A DNA stretch of 64,000 nucleotides, from the NCBI GenBank assembly GCA_022770425.1, contig JALEHY010000007.1, positions 1 to 64,000 of the forward strand. The letters are read 5' to 3'. Source of the DNA: Parvimonas sp. (GTDB lineage Bacteria > Bacillota > Clostridia > Tissierellales > Peptoniphilaceae). Positions 7,292 through 15,421 of the stretch are shown piece after piece (within the stretch, counting starts at the first letter, position 1; the number at the start of each line of letters is the position of its first letter). The notes under the pieces were generated by a model. The model made no database searches. It saw only the letters and a program-made list of their open reading frames with translations, and was not told the DNA's origin. The translations under genes were made by a program, and so were the position numbers.

Positions 7292-8737
7292 ATGAATAAT
7301 AAAATAATAAGATATATTTTAAGTAAAATTTTATTTATTGAAGCAAGTTTTATGGTTTTGCCAATTGTGGTTTCTTTAATATACAGGGAAAATTTAACTG
7401 AATTTTTGAGCTTTTTTTATACAATTATGTTACTTTTGTTTTTTGGGATTTTACTTGGGTACAAATCAGAAGGAAGTGGAACTTTTTACGAGAAAGAAGG
7501 TTTTATAATAGTTTCTCTTTCGTGGATATTGCTTTCTGCTTTTGGAGCTTTGCCTTTTGTTTTTTCGGGTTATATACCAAATTTTATTGATGCTTTTTTT
7601 GAAACATCAAGCGGATTTACAACTACAGGAGCAAGTATTGTAACAAATGTGGAGTCGTTCAGTCACTCAATGTTGTTTTGGAGAAGTTTTACACATTTGG
7701 TAGGAGGTATGGGCGTTTTGGTTTTTGCTTTGGCAATTTTACCACGTTCAAACAGGCATTCACATATTATGAAAGCGGAAGTTCCGGGTCCTATGTTTGG
7801 GAAAATTGTTGCAAAGATGAGTTATACGGCAAGAATTTTATATAAGATGTATTTAGTTATGACCGCTGTTTTAATTTTACTTTTGATTTTAGCGGGACAT
7901 CCTGTTTTCGATTCTTTTGTTCATGCATTTGGTGCTGCAGGAACGGGAGGTTTCGGAATAAAAGCAACATCTATTGCTTATTATAACAGTCCTTTGGTTG
8001 AGATTATACTCTCTGTTGCTATGATTGTTTTTGGGATAAATTTTAACTTGTTCTATATAATTCTGATAGGAAAAGCCAAAGAATTTTTTAAAAGTGAGGA
8101 ACTTAAATGGTATTTGGCAATTGTATTTTTTAGTGTCGTATTAATATTTTTCAATATAAGAACAAATTACACATCTTATTTAACGGCAATAAAGGATATA
8201 TTTTTTACGGTTTCTTCCATAATTTCTACTACGGGGTATGCTACTGTTGATTTTGGAAATTGGCCGTTATTTTCAAGAGTAATTTTGTTGTTTTTGATGT
8301 TTACAGGAGCTTGTGCCGGTTCCACTGCAGGAGGACTGAAAGTTTCAAGACTTGTAATTTTAGTTAAATCAGCGATATTCCAATTTAGAAAAGCTACAAA
8401 TCCTAAACGTGTTTTCAGTTTGAAAGTTGATAAAAAAGCATTGCCTAAAAATCTTGAAGAAGAAGTAAAAAGTTATTTTATGATTTATATGTTTTTGGTT
8501 ATAGTTTTTACTACTATAGTTTCTTTTTCAATGAGAGATTTTGAAAGTGCATTTTCAGCAGTTATGGCAACTTTTAACAACATCGGACCCGGACTTGGGG
8601 AAGTTGGACCTACATCAAGTTATGCACAATTGAGTTACTTTAACAAAATAGTTTTATCTTTTGCAATGCTTGCGGGACGTCTTGAGATTTTTCCTATTTT
8701 AATATTATTCTCTTCATCAACATGGAAGAAAAAGTAG
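7292..8737 (+). CDS. trkH: Trk potassium uptake system membrane subunit TrkH
   Basis: The product is 481 residues of membrane protein built from four pore-loop repeats. The selectivity-filter segments are visible: TSSGFTTTGAS, AAGTGGFG, STTGYATVD and FNNIGPGLG, the last with the usual divergence. It conducts K+ into the cell under control of TrkA. The frame runs back to a TTG at 7265 inside trkA, but GAGGG at 7282-7286 places the true start at the ATG at 7292, 11 bases after the trkA stop. With trkA it forms a complete KtrAB/TrkAH-type uptake system. Confidence 0.93.
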   Translation: MNNKIIRYILSKILFIEASFMVLPIVVSLIYRENLTEFLSFFYTIMLLLFFGILLGYKSEGSGTFYEKEGFIIVSLSWILLSAFGALPFVFSGYIPNFIDAFFETSSGFTTTGASIVTNVESFSHSMLFWRSFTHLVGGMGVLVFALAILPRSNRHSHIMKAEVPGPMFGKIVAKMSYTARILYKMYLVMTAVLILLLILAGHPVFDSFVHAFGAAGTGGFGIKATSIAYYNSPLVEIILSVAMIVFGINFNLFYIILIGKAKEFFKSEELKWYLAIVFFSVVLIFFNIRTNYTSYLTAIKDIFFTVSSIISTTGYATVDFGNWPLFSRVILLFLMFTGACAGSTAGGLKVSRLVILVKSAIFQFRKATNPKRVFSLKVDKKALPKNLEEEVKSYFMIYMFLVIVFTTIVSFSMRDFESAFSAVMATFNNIGPGLGEVGPTSSYAQLSYFNKIVLSFAMLAGRLEIFPILILFSSSTWKKK

Positions 8738-8744
8738 GTAGTAT

Positions 8745-9359
8745 ATGAAAAAAAATAAATTTTATGCAGTAAAATCAGGTAGAAATAAAGGAATTTACAA
8801 TTCATGGGATGAGTGTAAAAAGCAGGTTGAAGGCTTTTCAGGTGCTATTTATAAATCTTTTGAAGATTTAGAAAAAGCAAAGGAGTATTTAAAAGTAAAT
8901 TCTAACTTAAATACCGAAACTAAATCAGATTTTGAAAATATAAAAGAAGATGAAGTTTTTGCCTATGTTGACGGTTCATACAAAAAAGATACTATCGAGT
9001 ATGGTTATGGAGTTGTTTTGCTCTTTAAAGACGGAAAAGAGGAGATTTTCGGGAAAGGACAAGATCCGGAGGTTGCAAAAAGCAGAAATGTCACAGGGGA
9101 ACTTTTCGGTGCAGTAAGAGCGATAAGTGAGGCAATAAAGAAAAAAAAGAGAAAAATTACAATTTTTTACGATTATCAAGGCATTTCCTGTTGGGCAAAC
9201 GGCGAATGGAAGTGTAATATTCCTTTGACTGTCGGATACCGTGAAAAGATAAAAGAATTTAGAAATTTAATAGAGATAGAATTTGTCAAAGTAAAGGCTC
9301 ATTCAAATGATAAATACAATGACTTGGCAGACAGTTTGGCAAAGAAATCTTTAATATAG
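8745..9359 (+). CDS. rnhA: Ribonuclease H1 with N-terminal viroplasmin (hybrid-binding) domain
   Basis: This 204-residue enzyme begins with a ~45-residue caulimovirus-viroplasmin domain (KFYAVKSGRNKGIYNSWDEC), which binds RNA-DNA hybrids. The RNase H fold follows from about residue 70. The four metal-binding acids can be placed: Asp in AYVDGSY, Glu in GELFGAVRA, Asp in IFYDYQG, and Asp near the end in NDLADSLAKK. It removes RNA from RNA-DNA hybrids during replication. It lies 7 bases after trkH and 12 before tsaC, so it is co-transcribed, although no functional link is obvious. Confidence 0.92.
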   Translation: MKKNKFYAVKSGRNKGIYNSWDECKKQVEGFSGAIYKSFEDLEKAKEYLKVNSNLNTETKSDFENIKEDEVFAYVDGSYKKDTIEYGYGVVLLFKDGKEEIFGKGQDPEVAKSRNVTGELFGAVRAISEAIKKKKRKITIFYDYQGISCWANGEWKCNIPLTVGYREKIKEFRNLIEIEFVKVKAHSNDKYNDLADSLAKKSLI

Positions 9360-9371
9360 AGAAGTGATATT

Positions 9372-10391
9372 ATGACAAAGATATTAAACGTAAACTATAA
9401 AAATTTAATAGAAGTATCAAATCTTATTTTAAATGATGAGGTTGTTGCGATACCTACAGAAACTGTATACGGACTTGGAGCAAACGGATTGTCTGAAACG
9501 GCGGTTTTAAAAATTTTCAAAGCCAAAAATCGTCCCGCAGATAATCCTCTTATTCTTCATATTTCTGATTACGAAATGATGAATGAATTAGCTTTTGGAC
9601 TTGATGAAAATCTAAAAACTTTTTTGAAAAATTTTTGGCCGGGACCATTGACTGTAGTTATGAAAAAAAAGAGTATTATTCCCGATGCTGTAAGTTGTGG
9701 GCTTGATACTGTCGCAATAAGAATGCCCAAAAATGAAATTGCAAGAAAAATTATAGAACTTTCTAAAGTTCCTATTGCAGCACCTTCTGCAAATATTTCA
9801 GGCAGACCGTCACCTACAAATGCAAAAGACGTATATTTTGATATGAACGGTAAAATTTCTGCCATTGTTGACGGAGGCGAATGTAAGATTGGTATAGAAT
9901 CAACTGTTTTGGATATTACCTCTAAACCGTATACAATTTTAAGACCGGGTTTTTACACAAGAGATGATTTTTTGAAATACGAAGAAGAAGTTTTAATTGA
10001 TACAGCACTTTCAAATGAAAATCAGATTCCTAAATCTCCGGGTCAAAAGTATAAACATTATTCACCAAAGGCTAAGGTTTTAGTAGTATCTACAATGGAC
10101 AGAAAAAAATCAAAATTAAAAATAGAAGAACTTATAGAAGAAAACAAAAATTTAAAGTTAGGAATTTTTAAATTTGAAGAAACAAACTTAAAATTTGAAA
10201 ATTGTATTTCTTTAGGTTCTGTTTCAAATTTAAATCAAATGTCAAAAAAATTATTTTCGGGGCTTAGAAGTTTTGATGCTGATAATGTTGATTTGATTAT
10301 TGTAGAAGGGTGTGAAGAAAAGGGGCTTGGCTTTTCAATAATGAACAGATTAAAAAAATCTGCAAACGGAAATATAATTTACTTAGATTAA
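9372..10391 (+). CDS. tsaC: L-threonylcarbamoyladenylate synthase (Sua5/TsaC)
   Basis: The 339-residue protein has a YrdC domain (residues 1-200) and a C-terminal Sua5 domain, as in Bacillus YwlC. It makes threonylcarbamoyl-AMP from threonine, bicarbonate and ATP, the first step of the t6A37 modification of tRNAs that read ANN codons. Family motifs include KAKNRPADNPL near residue 50 and SANISGRPSPTNA near residue 140, and the Sua5 linker is PKSPGQKYKHYSPKA. It is the last gene of the trk operon. A terminator follows directly. Confidence 0.93.
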   Translation: MTKILNVNYKNLIEVSNLILNDEVVAIPTETVYGLGANGLSETAVLKIFKAKNRPADNPLILHISDYEMMNELAFGLDENLKTFLKNFWPGPLTVVMKKKSIIPDAVSCGLDTVAIRMPKNEIARKIIELSKVPIAAPSANISGRPSPTNAKDVYFDMNGKISAIVDGGECKIGIESTVLDITSKPYTILRPGFYTRDDFLKYEEEVLIDTALSNENQIPKSPGQKYKHYSPKAKVLVVSTMDRKKSKLKIEELIEENKNLKLGIFKFEETNLKFENCISLGSVSNLNQMSKKLFSGLRSFDADNVDLIIVEGCEEKGLGFSIMNRLKKSANGNIIYLD

Positions 10392-10409
10392 GAGCGAAAG
10401 CTCTTTTTT
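10391..10409 (+). terminator. Terminator of the trk-rnhA-tsaC operon
   Basis: AGAGC, a GAAA tetraloop and GCTCT are followed by TTTTTT. The hairpin starts at the tsaC stop codon. Confidence 0.85.
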
Positions 10410-10476
10410 ATTTTTAAATAAAATTATGTCATTGTTCCAATATATTTTCATCTAATAAAAATAAGTTTCATTACGG

Positions 10477-10505
10477 TTGATTTTTTGATTTTTATGTGTT
10501 AAAAT
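10477..10505 (+). promoter_or_regulatory. Promoter of the histidine-triad lipoprotein gene
   Basis: TTGATT (10477-10482), a 17-base spacer and TAAAAT (10500-10505), with a TG extension just upstream of the -10. Confidence 0.65.
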
Positions 10506-10517
10506 TATAAAACATAA

Positions 10518-10532
10518 TGAGAATAATTTTTA
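10518..10532 (+). promoter_or_regulatory. Fur/Zur-family operator-like box
   Basis: TGAGAATAATTTTTA agrees with 12 of the 14 fixed positions of the 7-1-7 Fur-family box TGATAAT-N-ATTATCA. It overlaps the likely transcription start, 11 bases before the lipoprotein start codon. A Zur-type repressor would fit a metal-binding product. AT-rich DNA makes chance matches easy. Confidence 0.35.
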
Positions 10533-10543
10533 TTGGAGGAAGT

Positions 10544-13144
10544 ATGAAAAGAAAGACAGTTGTTATTTTGCTTTTGAGTGCAATGCTTTTGAATGCTTGT
10601 GGCAAGAAAAAAGATGAAACTGCTCAAAAAAAAGAAAAAATAGATGTAACTATGTTTGAAGAAAACGACAAAAAAAGAAGTAAGTACAAAGGCTATACTG
10701 TAGAAGAGGTTTATATAAACGGTAAAAGAGTGAAAATAGACGTTCAAAGTCACGGAGATCACTATCATATAATTTATGACGGTAAGAAATACAGTCTTAG
10801 CAAAGAAAAGTACAATGAACTTTTTGATGCAAACAATAAAATAGTTTTAGAAAAAGAAACAATTGAAAAAAGTTTGGCTGAAATTGATGAAAATGAAATA
10901 ATTTCATACTATAAACACGGCGATCATTGGCATGTAAAGACAAAGCACGGAGAATTTATAACTTATGAAGATCCAAGTAAAGTAAAAAATGTTAATACAT
11001 TAATTTCAAATTCTGTGCGAACTATAGGACAAAATGAATTAAACAGTGTCAGAATTGTAAGTTTTTATAAGCACGGTGATCATTGGCATGTAAAAACGAG
11101 CGACGGAAGAGAATATATTACTTATGTTGATCCGAGTAAAAACGGAACTTCATCAAATAGTAATAATACTAAAACAGTTGAAGTTACTGAAGATGTAAAA
11201 GATAATAAGATAAATGGCGAAAAGATAGTAGAATTTTATAAACACGGCGATCATTGGCATGTAAAGACAGAAAGCGGAAAAGAATATGTTACTCATACCG
11301 ATCCGAGTGGTAAAAAAGCTATTGAAGAAATAAAAGATAAAGAAGAGTTAAAACCTGAAGTTAAAAATGACTTGTTTGATAAAGTTTTTAAACATGATGA
11401 CCATTTCCATGTGTGGTTTAAAGGAAAAGAATATGTAATAAGTGCCGAAGAGTATGAAAAAGCAATTCGAGAAAATAAATTTTCTCCAAAAGAAGAAAAA
11501 GAAAATAATGGGGAAACTTTATTAAAGAGTGAACTTTTGAAAAAAGCTGAAAAAATGGTTCAAGAGATTATGAAAAGATATGGGTTAAAACGTGAACAGA
11601 TAAAAATTGACTTAGAAAACAATGTAATAGTTTATCCTCACGGTTCACATTATCACTATGATAAAATAGATCCTAATAAATCAGGAGGACATAATCATAA
11701 TCATAATCACGAAATTATAGAACCTAAAAGGAATCCTGAAATAGAAACAAAAAAAATAATAGGGCCGTTTTTTGTAGAACATCAAAAATGGTCTTATCGA
11801 AAAAAAGAATTTATGAACAAGTTTAAAGTCGAAGGTGTTAAAAATATTGATAATTACAACTTTTTGACTTACTATACTGACGATGACGAGTTAAAAGAAA
11901 GTTTAGAAATAAACGGTAAAAAATCTAAAGCGATAGTATATCTTGTACTATATGGAACAGATAAAAGCGAACTTGAAAAAATTAAAACCCCAAATGTTAT
12001 TTTTGATTCTAAGCATATGTTAAAAGGTTGGTATGGAGCGAATTTAGAAGAAGTTCTTGAAAGGGATATTGATAGAAAAGCTCAGATAAGAAAAGCGAAT
12101 TATCATTCATCTCCTAAAGTTTTAGGGCCTTTTACCATTGGTGACGACTTATCCAAACTTGACATAGATAAGAGAGATTACTATAAAATGGAATTTTATG
12201 CTCAAGGTACTATTATGGGTAACGGAAATGCCGGAGAGTTTGAACTTAACGGTAAAAAGAGCAGATTTTTCTATTATTTTATACGAGATGATATAAGTTT
12301 TGAACAAGCTAAAAATTCAGGCTATAAAATTCCTAAACCGGTTGCTAATAGCGGATATGAGTTTGTTGGTTGGGGACTTGATCCTGAAAAAGAATTTTTT
12401 GGAAGCAGTAAATTTTTAGGATTGTTCGGCACTAACAGAAATCTTATAGCAAGCTATCTTCCTAAAGATGAGAATAATCCTTACAACAAAGATGATTCTA
12501 ACAGACCTCATCCAAGAGGTGCGGTTTTTTATAATCCTGAAAATTATACAACTTTAGTTGTAAAAGCTGGAGAAAACGGAAGTTTAGATTTTAACGGAAA
12601 GAAAGTAAAAACAGTATGTCTTGTTGTAAGAAAGGGAACGACTTGGAAAGAGCTTTCTGTAAATTATCCGATAGCTTCTCCGGATAGCGGATACAGTGTA
12701 GATCCGACTTATTATGACTTGTTGACAAAGAATGAAACAATAGGAGAAAATAAGGAATATACTGTAAAATTTGTAAAAAAAGAAAATGTTGGAAATGATG
12801 AATTTGACGATTTATTTGGACTTGGAAGTTCAGATGAAGTTCCTTTTGGAGATGAAGATTTGTTAGGTGTAGATCCGAAAAACATTGATGAAAATAACAA
12901 AACTGAAAATCCGACAGACAGAGATGATTTAGAAGACTTTTTAGGAGACGATCCGAAAAATAATACGCAAAATCCTAAAGAAGTTGAAAAACCTAAAAGT
13001 AATGAGAATATAGAAAGTGAAAAAAATAAAAACGATATAAATTCTGAAAAACAAACAATCGATAAAGAAACGGAAAAACCGGAAAAGATCGAAAAAGAAA
13101 AACCGAAAGTGTCACAACCTGTTGAAAAAGATAAAAATTTATAA
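10544..13144 (+). CDS. Histidine-triad (Pht-like) lipoprotein, probable zinc-binding surface protein
   Basis: The 866-residue product has a lipoprotein signal with lipobox LNAC (Cys19). It carries six HxxHxH triads near residues 70, 125, 177, 234, 284 and 366 (HGDHYH, HGDHWH three times, HDDHFH, HGSHYH), plus a HNHNHNH run near 385. Pneumococcal Pht proteins use such triads to bind zinc and pass it to the AdcAII transporter; here this is inference. Two similar ~100-residue modules (each ending near a GW-GAN or GWGLD motif) follow, then a ~140-residue acidic, Lys/Glu/Pro-rich tail. The frame extends to an ATG at 10517, but GGAGGA at 10535-10540 selects 10544. A Fur/Zur-like box lies at the promoter. 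Confidence 0.85.
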   Translation: MKRKTVVILLLSAMLLNACGKKKDETAQKKEKIDVTMFEENDKKRSKYKGYTVEEVYINGKRVKIDVQSHGDHYHIIYDGKKYSLSKEKYNELFDANNKIVLEKETIEKSLAEIDENEIISYYKHGDHWHVKTKHGEFITYEDPSKVKNVNTLISNSVRTIGQNELNSVRIVSFYKHGDHWHVKTSDGREYITYVDPSKNGTSSNSNNTKTVEVTEDVKDNKINGEKIVEFYKHGDHWHVKTESGKEYVTHTDPSGKKAIEEIKDKEELKPEVKNDLFDKVFKHDDHFHVWFKGKEYVISAEEYEKAIRENKFSPKEEKENNGETLLKSELLKKAEKMVQEIMKRYGLKREQIKIDLENNVIVYPHGSHYHYDKIDPNKSGGHNHNHNHEIIEPKRNPEIETKKIIGPFFVEHQKWSYRKKEFMNKFKVEGVKNIDNYNFLTYYTDDDELKESLEINGKKSKAIVYLVLYGTDKSELEKIKTPNVIFDSKHMLKGWYGANLEEVLERDIDRKAQIRKANYHSSPKVLGPFTIGDDLSKLDIDKRDYYKMEFYAQGTIMGNGNAGEFELNGKKSRFFYYFIRDDISFEQAKNSGYKIPKPVANSGYEFVGWGLDPEKEFFGSSKFLGLFGTNRNLIASYLPKDENNPYNKDDSNRPHPRGAVFYNPENYTTLVVKAGENGSLDFNGKKVKTVCLVVRKGTTWKELSVNYPIASPDSGYSVDPTYYDLLTKNETIGENKEYTVKFVKKENVGNDEFDDLFGLGSSDEVPFGDEDLLGVDPKNIDENNKTENPTDRDDLEDFLGDDPKNNTQNPKEVEKPKSNENIESEKNKNDINSEKQTIDKETEKPEKIEKEKPKVSQPVEKDKNL

Positions 13145-13146
13145 AC

Positions 13147-13179
13147 AAAAGGCAGATGTATCTGCCTTTTGTTTTTTAT
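13147..13179 (+). terminator. Terminator after the histidine-triad gene
   Basis: AAAAGGCAGA and TCTGCCTTTT form a 10-bp stem with a 4-base loop, followed by GTTTTTT, two bases after the stop codon. Confidence 0.88.
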
Positions 13180-13235
13180 TACAATAAGCATATATACGAT
13201 TTGAATAATAAATTAAAAATTTTTTTAAAAAAGTG

Positions 13236-13264
13236 TTGCAAATGTGTAAGAAATGTTATATAAT
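13236..13264 (+). promoter_or_regulatory. Promoter of the S10-spc-alpha ribosomal cluster
   Basis: TTGCAA (13236-13241), 17 bases and a perfect TATAAT (13259-13264). It lies about 220 bases before rpsJ, leaving a long leader. Confidence 0.75.
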
Positions 13265-13267
13265 ATA

Positions 13268-13486
13268 TGGGTGCTTATATGCACTTAAAGGCGTTGACGG
13301 GATAGGTTGCTCACTTTAAAGTTGAAATTTTCAACTTGTGAGGTAATTATCTCTGAGTATGTCGAACTTGATTTCGGCGACGGATCGCCGTATTTTTTTG
13401 AAGGTGAAAATGAAACACACGGAAGAGTTGATACGGATGATTCAGTTGCATGATGCCAAAACATGCGAATTAAGGAGGTAAAAAAA
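13268..13486 (+). promoter_or_regulatory. Structured leader of the S10 operon with an internal attenuator
   Basis: The leader holds a GTGC/GCAC hairpin near 13270. A long bulged helix spans about 13293-13367 (GTTGAC-GGGATAG...CTCAC with GTGAG...TTATCTC...GTCGAAC), capped by AAGTTGAAA/TTTTCAACTT. It is followed by a terminator, CGGCGA-CGGA-TCGCCG then T-rich DNA (13375-13399), which stops before any coding sequence. This layout implies transcription attenuation of the whole cluster, perhaps by ribosomal protein L4 as in enterobacteria or by another feedback factor; the factor is inference. Confidence 0.65.
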
Positions 13487-13798
13487 TTGGCGAACAAACA
13501 AAAAATCAGAATCAGATTAAGAGCTTACGATCATGAATTAATCGATAGCTCAGCACAACAAATAGTGGAATCTGCAAAGAGAACAGGTGCAGAGGTTTCA
13601 GGACCTATTCCACTACCAACAGAAAAGGAAATCATTACAATCTTAAGAGCTGTTCACAAATATAAGTACAGTAGAGAACAATTTGAACAAAGAACACATA
13701 AAAGACTTATTGATATCCTAAATCCAAATCAAAAGACTTTGGAAAGCTTGAAGAAATTAAATCTTCCAAGTGGTGTAGATATTGAAATTAAGTTGTAA
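13487..13798 (+). CDS. rpsJ: 30S ribosomal protein S10
   Basis: The product is 103 residues, the usual length, with the conserved KIRIRLRAYDHELID start and RTHKRLIDILNPN near the end. S10 sits in the head of the 30S subunit and also acts with NusB in antitermination. The start is a TTG at 13487, chosen because AAGGAGG (13472-13478) is 8 bases upstream and the protein then begins MANKQKIRI like its relatives; an ATG at 13463 would add eight unrelated residues. It is the first gene of the cluster. Confidence 0.97.
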   Translation: MANKQKIRIRLRAYDHELIDSSAQQIVESAKRTGAEVSGPIPLPTEKEIITILRAVHKYKYSREQFEQRTHKRLIDILNPNQKTLESLKKLNLPSGVDIEIKL

Positions 13799-13849
13799 AT
13801 CTTAGAATGATTGTAAAGCAATCCGCTGTAAGTAATAGGAGGTGTACTC

Positions 13850-14476
13850 ATGAAGAGTATTTTAGGTAAAAAAATTGGAATGACTCAAATTTTTACTGAA
13901 GATGGAGCAGTTGTTCCTGTAACAGTTGTTGAAGCGGGCCCTATGTTCGTTACACAAGTTAAAACTGTTGAAACTGATGGATATAACGCAATCCAATGTG
14001 GTTATGTAGACAAGAAAGAAAAAAAAGTTACAAAACCTCTTAAAGGACATTTCGACAAAGTTAGTGTCGGATATAAGAGATTTTTAAGAGAATTTAGACT
14101 AAATGAAGGCGAAAGCTTTGAAGCCGGTCAAGAAATTAAAGCAGACTTATTTTCTGAAGGAGATAAAGTTGATGTTATCGGTACTTCAAAAGGTAAGGGA
14201 ACTCAAGGTGCTATAAAGAGATGGAATTACAGTAGAGGACCTGAAGCTCACGGTTCAAAATCTCATAGAGTAGCAGGTGCAAGAAGTGCAGGTACTTTCC
14301 CTGGTAGAGTTCTTAAAGGACGTAAGGGAAGTGGTAAGATGGGTAACAGAAGAAGCACTGTTCAAAATCTTGAAGTTGTAAAAGTTGACGTTGAAAAGAA
14401 CTTGATTCTTATTAAAGGAGCTATTCCAGGACCTAAAGGTGGTTTAGTAACTGTTAGAGAGTCAGTTAAGAGATAG
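13850..14476 (+). CDS. rplC: 50S ribosomal protein L3
   Basis: This 208-residue protein has the typical start MKSILGKKIGMTQIF and the extended loop SHRVAGARSAGTFPGRV that reaches toward the peptidyl-transferase centre. L3 is an early 50S assembly protein. AGGAGGTG lies 6 bases before the ATG. It follows rpsJ with a 51-base gap in the usual S10-operon order. Confidence 0.97.
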   Translation: MKSILGKKIGMTQIFTEDGAVVPVTVVEAGPMFVTQVKTVETDGYNAIQCGYVDKKEKKVTKPLKGHFDKVSVGYKRFLREFRLNEGESFEAGQEIKADLFSEGDKVDVIGTSKGKGTQGAIKRWNYSRGPEAHGSKSHRVAGARSAGTFPGRVLKGRKGSGKMGNRRSTVQNLEVVKVDVEKNLILIKGAIPGPKGGLVTVRESVKR

Positions 14477-14493
14477 TTTAAGGAGGATAAGTA

Positions 14494-15117
14494 ATGCCTA
14501 AGGTTAATGTTTATAACCAACTTGGAGAAGTTGTTGGTGATATAGAATTAAACGAAGCTATTTTTGGTATTGAAGTTAATGAACATGTTGTTTATGAAGT
14601 AGTAAAGAACCATTTAGCTAATAGAAGACAAGGCACTCAATCTGCGAAAACTCGTGCGGAAGTTCGTGGAGGGGGAAGAAAGCCTTGGAGACAAAAGGGT
14701 ACCGGTCGTGCAAGACAAGGTAGTATAAGAGCTCCTCAATGGAAAGGTGGCGGAGTTGTTTTCGCACCAAAGCCAAGAAGCTACAGATACTCAGTTCCTA
14801 AGAAAGTAAGAAGACTTGCTATGAAATCAGTTCTTACTTCAAAAGTATTAGAGGGAGAATTAAAAGTTTTAGATGCTTTGACTGTTGATACTTTCAGTAC
14901 TAAAAAAGCAAAAGAAATTTTAAAGAATTTAAATGTTGAAACAAAAACTATGATAGTTTTACCGGAGGGAAATGATATGATTATTAAATCATTTGCTAAC
15001 CTTCCTAAAGTTGAAACTGTTGTTGTTGATTATATGAATGTTTATGATTTAATGAGATTCGATAATCTTTTAATCGTAAAAGACGCCTTATCTAAAATTG
15101 AGGAGGTGTATGCATAA
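14494..15117 (+). CDS. rplD: 50S ribosomal protein L4
   Basis: The 207-residue protein carries the long Gly/Arg-rich loop (RGGGRKPWRQKGTGRARQGS) that lines the nascent-peptide exit tunnel near the macrolide site. L4 is the autogenous repressor of the S10 operon in enterobacteria; whether it acts on the attenuator seen in this leader is unknown. Its stop overlaps the rplW start codon by one base (TAATG), suggesting translational coupling. Confidence 0.97.
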   Translation: MPKVNVYNQLGEVVGDIELNEAIFGIEVNEHVVYEVVKNHLANRRQGTQSAKTRAEVRGGGRKPWRQKGTGRARQGSIRAPQWKGGGVVFAPKPRSYRYSVPKKVRRLAMKSVLTSKVLEGELKVLDALTVDTFSTKKAKEILKNLNVETKTMIVLPEGNDMIIKSFANLPKVETVVVDYMNVYDLMRFDNLLIVKDALSKIEEVYA

Positions 15118-15404
15118 TGACAGCATATGATATTATTATTAAACCGGTTGTAACAGAACGTTCTATGGAAGCTATGGACATTAAAAGATACACTTTTAAG
15201 GTTGCTCCAAATGCTAACAAATCAGAAATAAAAAAAGCTGTTGAAACAATTTTCGGTGTAAAAGTTAAACAAGTAAACACAATGAATATTACTGGTAAGA
15301 AAAAGAGAATGGGAGCTAATGTTGGCAAAAGATCCGATTGGAAAAAAGCCATAGTTACTCTTACTGAGGATTCTAAAGAAATTGAATTCTTCGAAGGAAT
15401 TTAG
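15117..15404 (+). CDS. rplW: 50S ribosomal protein L23
   Basis: The 95-residue protein starts MTAYDIIIKPVVTERSM, as usual for the family. L23 surrounds the exit tunnel and is the docking site for trigger factor and SRP. Its ribosome binding site (GAGGTG at 15102-15107) lies inside the end of rplD. Confidence 0.97.
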   Translation: MTAYDIIIKPVVTERSMEAMDIKRYTFKVAPNANKSEIKKAVETIFGVKVKQVNTMNITGKKKRMGANVGKRSDWKKAIVTLTEDSKEIEFFEGI

Positions 15405-15421
15405 TATAGGAGGTAATATTA

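Noticed and set aside
10724..11312. Repeated HGDHWH-coding segments as a DNA repeat or mobile array
   Set aside because: The repeats are in frame, diverged at the DNA level and explained by protein domain repetition.
12712..13191. 159-codon minus-strand frame
   Set aside because: Ser/Phe-rich antisense shadow of the acidic Lys/Glu tail of the histidine-triad gene; crosses its terminator.
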